Assembly: GCA_002414125.1 (NCBI GenBank)
Contig: DHYN01000097.1
Location: 741-10,410, forward strand
Reading direction: 5' to 3'
Length of the DNA stretch: 9,670 nt
Source of the DNA: Ruminococcus sp. UBA5129
Lineage (GTDB): Bacteria > Bacillota > Clostridia > Oscillospirales > Ruminococcaceae
The notes under the pieces are model-generated. The model saw nothing but the letters and a program-made list of their open reading frames with translations, was not told the origin of the DNA and searched no databases. Below are positions 8,601 through 9,670 of the stretch, in pieces. Position 1 is the stretch's first letter; every line of letters begins with the position of its first letter. The translations under genes and the position numbers were made by a program.

Positions 8601-9670
8601 GCTGTCTGACGGAACAGCAAAGGAATTCACATTAACAGAAAACGGCGTATATAAGCTTACAGAGGATGCAGCTCCGCTTGGATACAAGAGTGCAGAGAGC
8701 ATATACTTTGTAGTTGACAACGAAACCGTAAGAAATATCTCGTTCACTGAACAGGCAGAAGATTTCGATAATGTAGTAATCGGAGCGCCCCTCAGCGAGA
8801 ACAGGATAGAGATGCAGGATATGCCTTACGAGGCAGACCTCGTCATCAACAAGACCGACCTTGGCGGCAATGCAGTAGCAGGAGCTATGATGCAGCTTAC
8901 CGGTAAGGACGTAAACGGAAACGAAATTATCTTTGGAAACAAGCATCTTGACCCGAATACAGCATCGCAGGTATTGAACAACGAAGGAAAGCAGATCTCG
9001 TGGCTTTCAGGAGAGACAGCAGCAAACTTCTATGGTCTCCCTGACGGAACATACACACTCCACGAGGAAGCAGCACCGGACGGATATCTGGTAGCAACAG
9101 ATATCGAGTTCAAGATCGAAAACGGTGAAGTAGTAAGCATCACGATCGACGGCGAAGAGCAGGAGCTCAACGGCAACGAGATCACGATGGAAGATGCAAG
9201 AAACCAGATAACGATCGGCAAGTATGACATCACAGGCGAACAGGAGATCGCAGGAGCAGAGCTCACGATCTTCGAGGCGGATGGTAAGACCATAGCCAAG
9301 GATATTGACGGAAACGAGCTCAAGTGGACATCTGACGGCGAAAGCAATTGGACGATCGAAGGACTGAAACCGGGTACATATGTACTCAAGGAGACAGGCG
9401 GAGAGTTCACAGTCGGAGACGACACCTACACGGTAATTGAAGGTGAGATCACATTCGTATTTGACGGAGAGAAGCTTACATCAATTACAGGAGAAGCAGT
9501 CAAGACAGAGGCAGACGCAGAGTCCGAAGAAGGCTATGTATTCAACGATGAGGCAAACGGAATCATAAAGGTATGCGATGCAGTTAAGGTCGTAGAACCC
9601 GAGACCGAAGCACCTACAGAGCCTGAAACGGAAGCTCCCACAGAGCCCGAAACAGAAGCTCCCACAGAGC
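2608..9670 (+). CDS. Giant choice-of-anchor-A / SpaA-repeat surface adhesin, 3'-partial
   Basis: One frame stays open for at least 2,354 codons and runs off the window. Seen: a basic N-terminus (MKKNLGKR) and hydrophobic signal peptide, cleavage likely near residue 38. A choice-of-anchor-A domain covers about 72-451 (FLDGDF, DSDAEGRLAISGDL, IIIGGSI, then IPNAESVIIPGSMQGTILAPKAEV and SGALIAKKF). SpaA/Cna-B-like domains follow at about 460-571, 751-876, 979-1081, 1347-1529, 1530-1671, 1672-1787, 1788-1927, 1949-2075, 2076-2200 and 2201-2331. Most start with a strand such as INKxD and carry APDGY-like motifs preceded by Glu, as in isopeptide-bonded pilin domains (for example Lys467 and Glu546). 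Non-SpaA insertions lie at 572-750, 877-978 and 1101-1311. Acidic Pro/Thr/Glu linkers lie at 1928-1948 and from 2332 on. Inferred: a long, stiff, protease-resistant wall stalk for adhesion. No LPXTG or other anchor is in view, since the C-terminus is missing. The start could instead be 2617. Specific ligand unknown. Confidence 0.9.
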   Translation, partial: MNSMKKNLGKRILSGITSVLISASCVFPSMSSLTSGAAKGMLSMNDDNETTDVTLLVGEKTKDDLNFDNVDAALQYYNDTYFLGIASQFCVFLDGDFTPHDSDAEGRLAISGDLDIQTFWEDKSYVIGKGDFERSTPLNRLLKDQNYASIIIGGSITNGVLSNEQYDGANLARKVLLNTDRDVVEGNAEKYLKTFSDNSEGKYVGKSQVYAGEVLDFEKEFKELEERSRSLNRKVNQFKITYDEGSKTITLKYIGDTVNNESNDDNGETGENGNTNTKNVAETVYASLSDEQLDWYRQAKNIVFEDIPELPEQRMVVNNDANGDAPYKYSYIVVNIPQTNNTDDKDGIHLGTWDGNGVNKKLTINNEIVVDGDKREQNNSNAVTSLLYNIPNAESVIIPGSMQGTILAPKAEVTDEKSLRGGGNNAHLSGALIAKKFDGYTEFGYRPFTGPITMLGTTADYTINIVKFAEDGENYLGGADFGLYNISGCVGDDGTVDLENAPLVDTFTSSADGKISVTVDPAEHDVFDKTLDPNEKHTVAMYALKEIKAPDGYVIDEDSVYYFCIKEAGIISSQNWEDIDVDYVARTYVTFYEPDEEGKLVLDDSAPECEHHKIYKGFTVAYSSIDVSNNVYEIGGDTYRIEPGKVGDESDVYLIKDGTTIKYKNGDEINGKKVEVKYITQTIDPSRDENPDVIDPDHKDLFIQHSYYVIYGGRVISPTIDLFAPIKDANKALMNELFPENAFAFVNQKGITVNKLDDEGKPLKGAVIAFTNESYKQSTSWQGGGMGGFPGMGGNLVTTFDLDGEPVIVNGWNWTNDTSSAAVVEDSIQNLTAEQENVMGSYYPNIYYSNIYRISETTAPDGYDAADEDIVFIKVPITTYTFIPGSFNQTATTTEKIFYKKVARGASIDSLPVTYNNNNYGGYPGMPGNNPNNSYFSQNQNLNGWNSFDVGGDEQFVFEEESDSENPRTINIVNNLKFGSALNISKVDSEDNTFFIPGAKLELYAAKDDVLITSWTSGESAYSLRESLKKVNNDYIKRGYIAPGTYYIVEKEAPEGCDEELVGKKLYFNINDDGEFNLGKPEYVSVKNPPERQEAEYSFGDEYAGVKINKVWIKFSKDNDSGAAIQFKPDGKNQFGGDYNIPNAPDGDIIEFDFSGEDLRFGPGGTMTLNYWWCDISEVRFYTGDAASGGNSSANYIEKSAEIDMTTWSAPTAGENGFEYSKAVSDLGLTDSNGNPVTALTKYDLKFSDGQTRRVILNHEVNSNGEWDWSQNYNVTDNDVITGTGKITTIKFYNDPVAELDQISMTVYWNEVDTSQQEEQKPEISEENPIIKLPSEDGVINIAVPNKISKVISISKVDVGGNEIAGAELALDKVGNITRVEDSIEIEAVESSRVTEWKTKEEVATEAVPVTDEDGSVKTDSEGNIETTMVKVTTVVSETNEDGETVTSVLDVMVVNPTKIENLADGLYKLTEKTAPDGYVKAESIYFIVENGHVVDKIVTYDEENDKFVIGGSSDEIIGNKVTMTDEYSKITINKYDISGETEVAGAELTIYVADENGEAALDDDENEVIAKDVNGKVLTWTSVKDAAWNIEGILDGDYILRETGSEFTDGENTYDIVNTDLKFTIKDGKLVTDSIEGVAEELDDTAEEGYFFYDADNDIIKVCDAKTVEVITADVEICKQDASGNELKGARLELTGVDENGDAIVFDEKNLIVAEDGESITASGNTLAWISGSTSTFIKSVPDGTYTLREESAPNGYTIAEEITFTVKDGKIEGSEENTVVMTDELSTITVNKYEITGEEEVAGAELTIYEAYEDGSIAKDADGNEIIAKDVNGNELTWTSKVDEAWQIEGILDGKYVLKETGDEFTYEGETYKVIDSEFVFEIKNGKLVKDDLGEADKDEENGYIYYDEDEDIIKVCDAVKVVEPETEPETEPETEAPTERPVIPTVVKISKVDAVTSVELSGAKLTLEKVADLTYDEENLPFGAVAVEAEMIEQWLSDGTAKEFTLTENGVYKLTEDAAPLGYKSAESIYFVVDNETVRNISFTEQAEDFDNVVIGAPLSENRIEMQDMPYEADLVINKTDLGGNAVAGAMMQLTGKDVNGNEIIFGNKHLDPNTASQVLNNEGKQISWLSGETAANFYGLPDGTYTLHEEAAPDGYLVATDIEFKIENGEVVSITIDGEEQELNGNEITMEDARNQITIGKYDITGEQEIAGAELTIFEADGKTIAKDIDGNELKWTSDGESNWTIEGLKPGTYVLKETGGEFTVGDDTYTVIEGEITFVFDGEKLTSITGEAVKTEADAESEEGYVFNDEANGIIKVCDAVKVVEPETEAPTEPETEAPTEPETEAPTE
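2821..3960 (+). other. Choice-of-anchor-A domain (region of the giant protein)
   Basis: Residues about 72-451. The first half carries the family-like run YFLGIASQFCVFLDGDF, then DSDAEGRLAISGDL and, after a variable stretch, IIIGGSI. The second half ends with LLYNIPNAESVIIPG, GTILAPKAEV and LSGALIAKKF, which is the usual closing part of the family. Between them lies a predicted charged helix (EKEFKELEERSRSLNRK, about 218-234) and a Asn/Asp/Glu/Gly-rich loop (about 257-276). In this family the domain sits N-terminally on secreted proteins that use different anchors, and it is presumed to be the exposed tip. Its ligand is not known. Confidence 0.75.
4321..4857 (+). other. Unrecognised insertion between SpaA domains 1 and 2
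   Basis: Residues about 572-750 of the giant protein do not show the SpaA start or APDGY motifs. They are rich in beta-prone runs (YVARTYVTFYEPDEEGKLVL, VYEIGGDTYRIEPGK, HSYYVIYGGRVISPTIDLF) and contain a Cys-Glu-His-His cluster at about 609-612 that could bind metal, although a single cluster is weak evidence. I do not recognise a family. It may be a separate beta domain or an elaborated loop of the preceding SpaA-like domain. Confidence 0.5.
5908..6540 (+). other. Trp-rich beta insertion, possibly tandem carbohydrate-binding-like modules
   Basis: Residues about 1101-1311 interrupt the SpaA series. Two halves look loosely alike: the first contains VKINKVWIKFSKD, IIEFDFSGEDLRFG and MTLNYWWCDISEVRFY; the second contains YDLKFSDGQTRRVILN, TGTGKITTIKFYND and ISMTVYWNEVD. 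A final strand with exposed aromatics (NYWW, VYW) and a Gly/Asp-rich middle recall beta-sandwich carbohydrate-binding modules. That resemblance is pattern-level only. No defined family is claimed. Confidence 0.45.
6646..9600 (+). repeat. Array of seven SpaA-like domains in three subtypes
   Basis: The seven domains fall into three subtypes. Type C (6646-7194, 8452-8832) has KISKVD, YKLTE, AESIYF and a VIGxxxSxE-like end. Type A (7621-7968, 8833-9207) has a GNELKGA/GNAVAGA start, DGTYTL, APNGY/APDGY and a VKDG/IENG strand. Type B (7195-7620, 7969-8388, 9208-9600) has INKYDITGE-like starts, AGAELTI, LTWTS, IEGILDG, LKETG and an end reading IIKVCDA. The order is C-B-A-B-linker-C-A-B-linker. Exact DNA repeats also occur between the first two type-B copies, for example 7582-7604 against 8347-8369 and 7318-7337 against 8095-8114, indicating duplication. 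Confidence 0.8.
8389..8451 (+). repeat. Acidic ETEP linker with 12-base period
   Basis: This codes for an ETEPETEPETEAPTE linker followed by RPVIPT. At the DNA level it is a short tandem repeat of a 12-base unit (gaaacagaaccc). It joins a type-B SpaA domain to a type-C domain and is likely a flexible or extended acidic hinge, perhaps glycosylated on Thr. Slippage at the repeat could vary its length between strains. Confidence 0.75.
9601..9670 (+). repeat. Second acidic EAPTEPET linker with 24-base period, cut by window end
   Basis: From 9607 the sequence repeats an eight-codon unit, EAPTEPET, two full times and into a third, where the window stops. The last two copies are nearly identical in DNA. 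The linker again follows a type-B domain, as at 8389, which suggests another type-C domain or the C-terminal anchor comes next. Its full length cannot be seen. Confidence 0.75.

Noticed and set aside
8331..9425. Minus-strand open frames rich in Ser, Val and Pro over the distal repeats
   Set aside because: Their apparent repeats (SGSVSGSVSGS) mirror the ETEP linker on the other strand. They have no independent support.

Overview
The window looks like part of the chromosome of a Gram-positive, plant-fibre-associated gut or rumen bacterium. A Ruminococcus-type member of the Oscillospiraceae is the best guess. The evidence is indirect: the moderate base composition, the PETEAPTE-type linkers, the SpaA/Cna-B-like repeat domains, and a lipoprotein of the Cthe_2159 (DUF4353) carbohydrate-binding family. 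No rRNA, tRNA or other phylogenetic marker is present, so the genus is inference only.

The layout is simple. There are two divergently transcribed genes for large secreted or surface proteins, separated by a 413-bp AT-rich control region. On the minus strand (44..2194) lies a 716-residue lipoprotein: a lipobox signal peptide, a Ser/Thr/Asp-rich tether, a long beta-helix-like DUF4353 region and a Gly/His/Pro-rich tail. On the plus strand, from 2608 to beyond the end of the window, runs one uninterrupted reading frame of at least 2,354 codons. It encodes a giant exported adhesin-like protein. In order it has a signal peptide, a choice-of-anchor-A domain, three SpaA-like domains separated by unusual insertions (one uncharacterised, one Gly/Asn/Pro/Met-rich, one Trp-rich and possibly a carbohydrate-binding-like sandwich), and then a dense array of seven more SpaA-like domains with two acidic Pro/Thr/Glu linkers. 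The C-terminus, and with it the anchoring signal, lies outside the window.

The intergenic region (2195..2607) holds candidate promoters in both directions, an inverted-repeat cluster that could be an operator, and small potential hairpins in the leader of the giant gene. The two products plausibly act together at the cell surface in adhesion to plant cell-wall polysaccharide or to other cells. That joint role is inferred from their families and their divergent arrangement, not shown.

The most interesting points are the composite (C)-A-B ordering of three SpaA domain subtypes, a subtype with a conserved Cys-Asp end motif and no APDGY motif, the Trp-rich non-SpaA insertion, and a progressive change in valine codon preference along the giant gene. 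No CRISPR array, mobile element, phage gene or RNA gene was seen.
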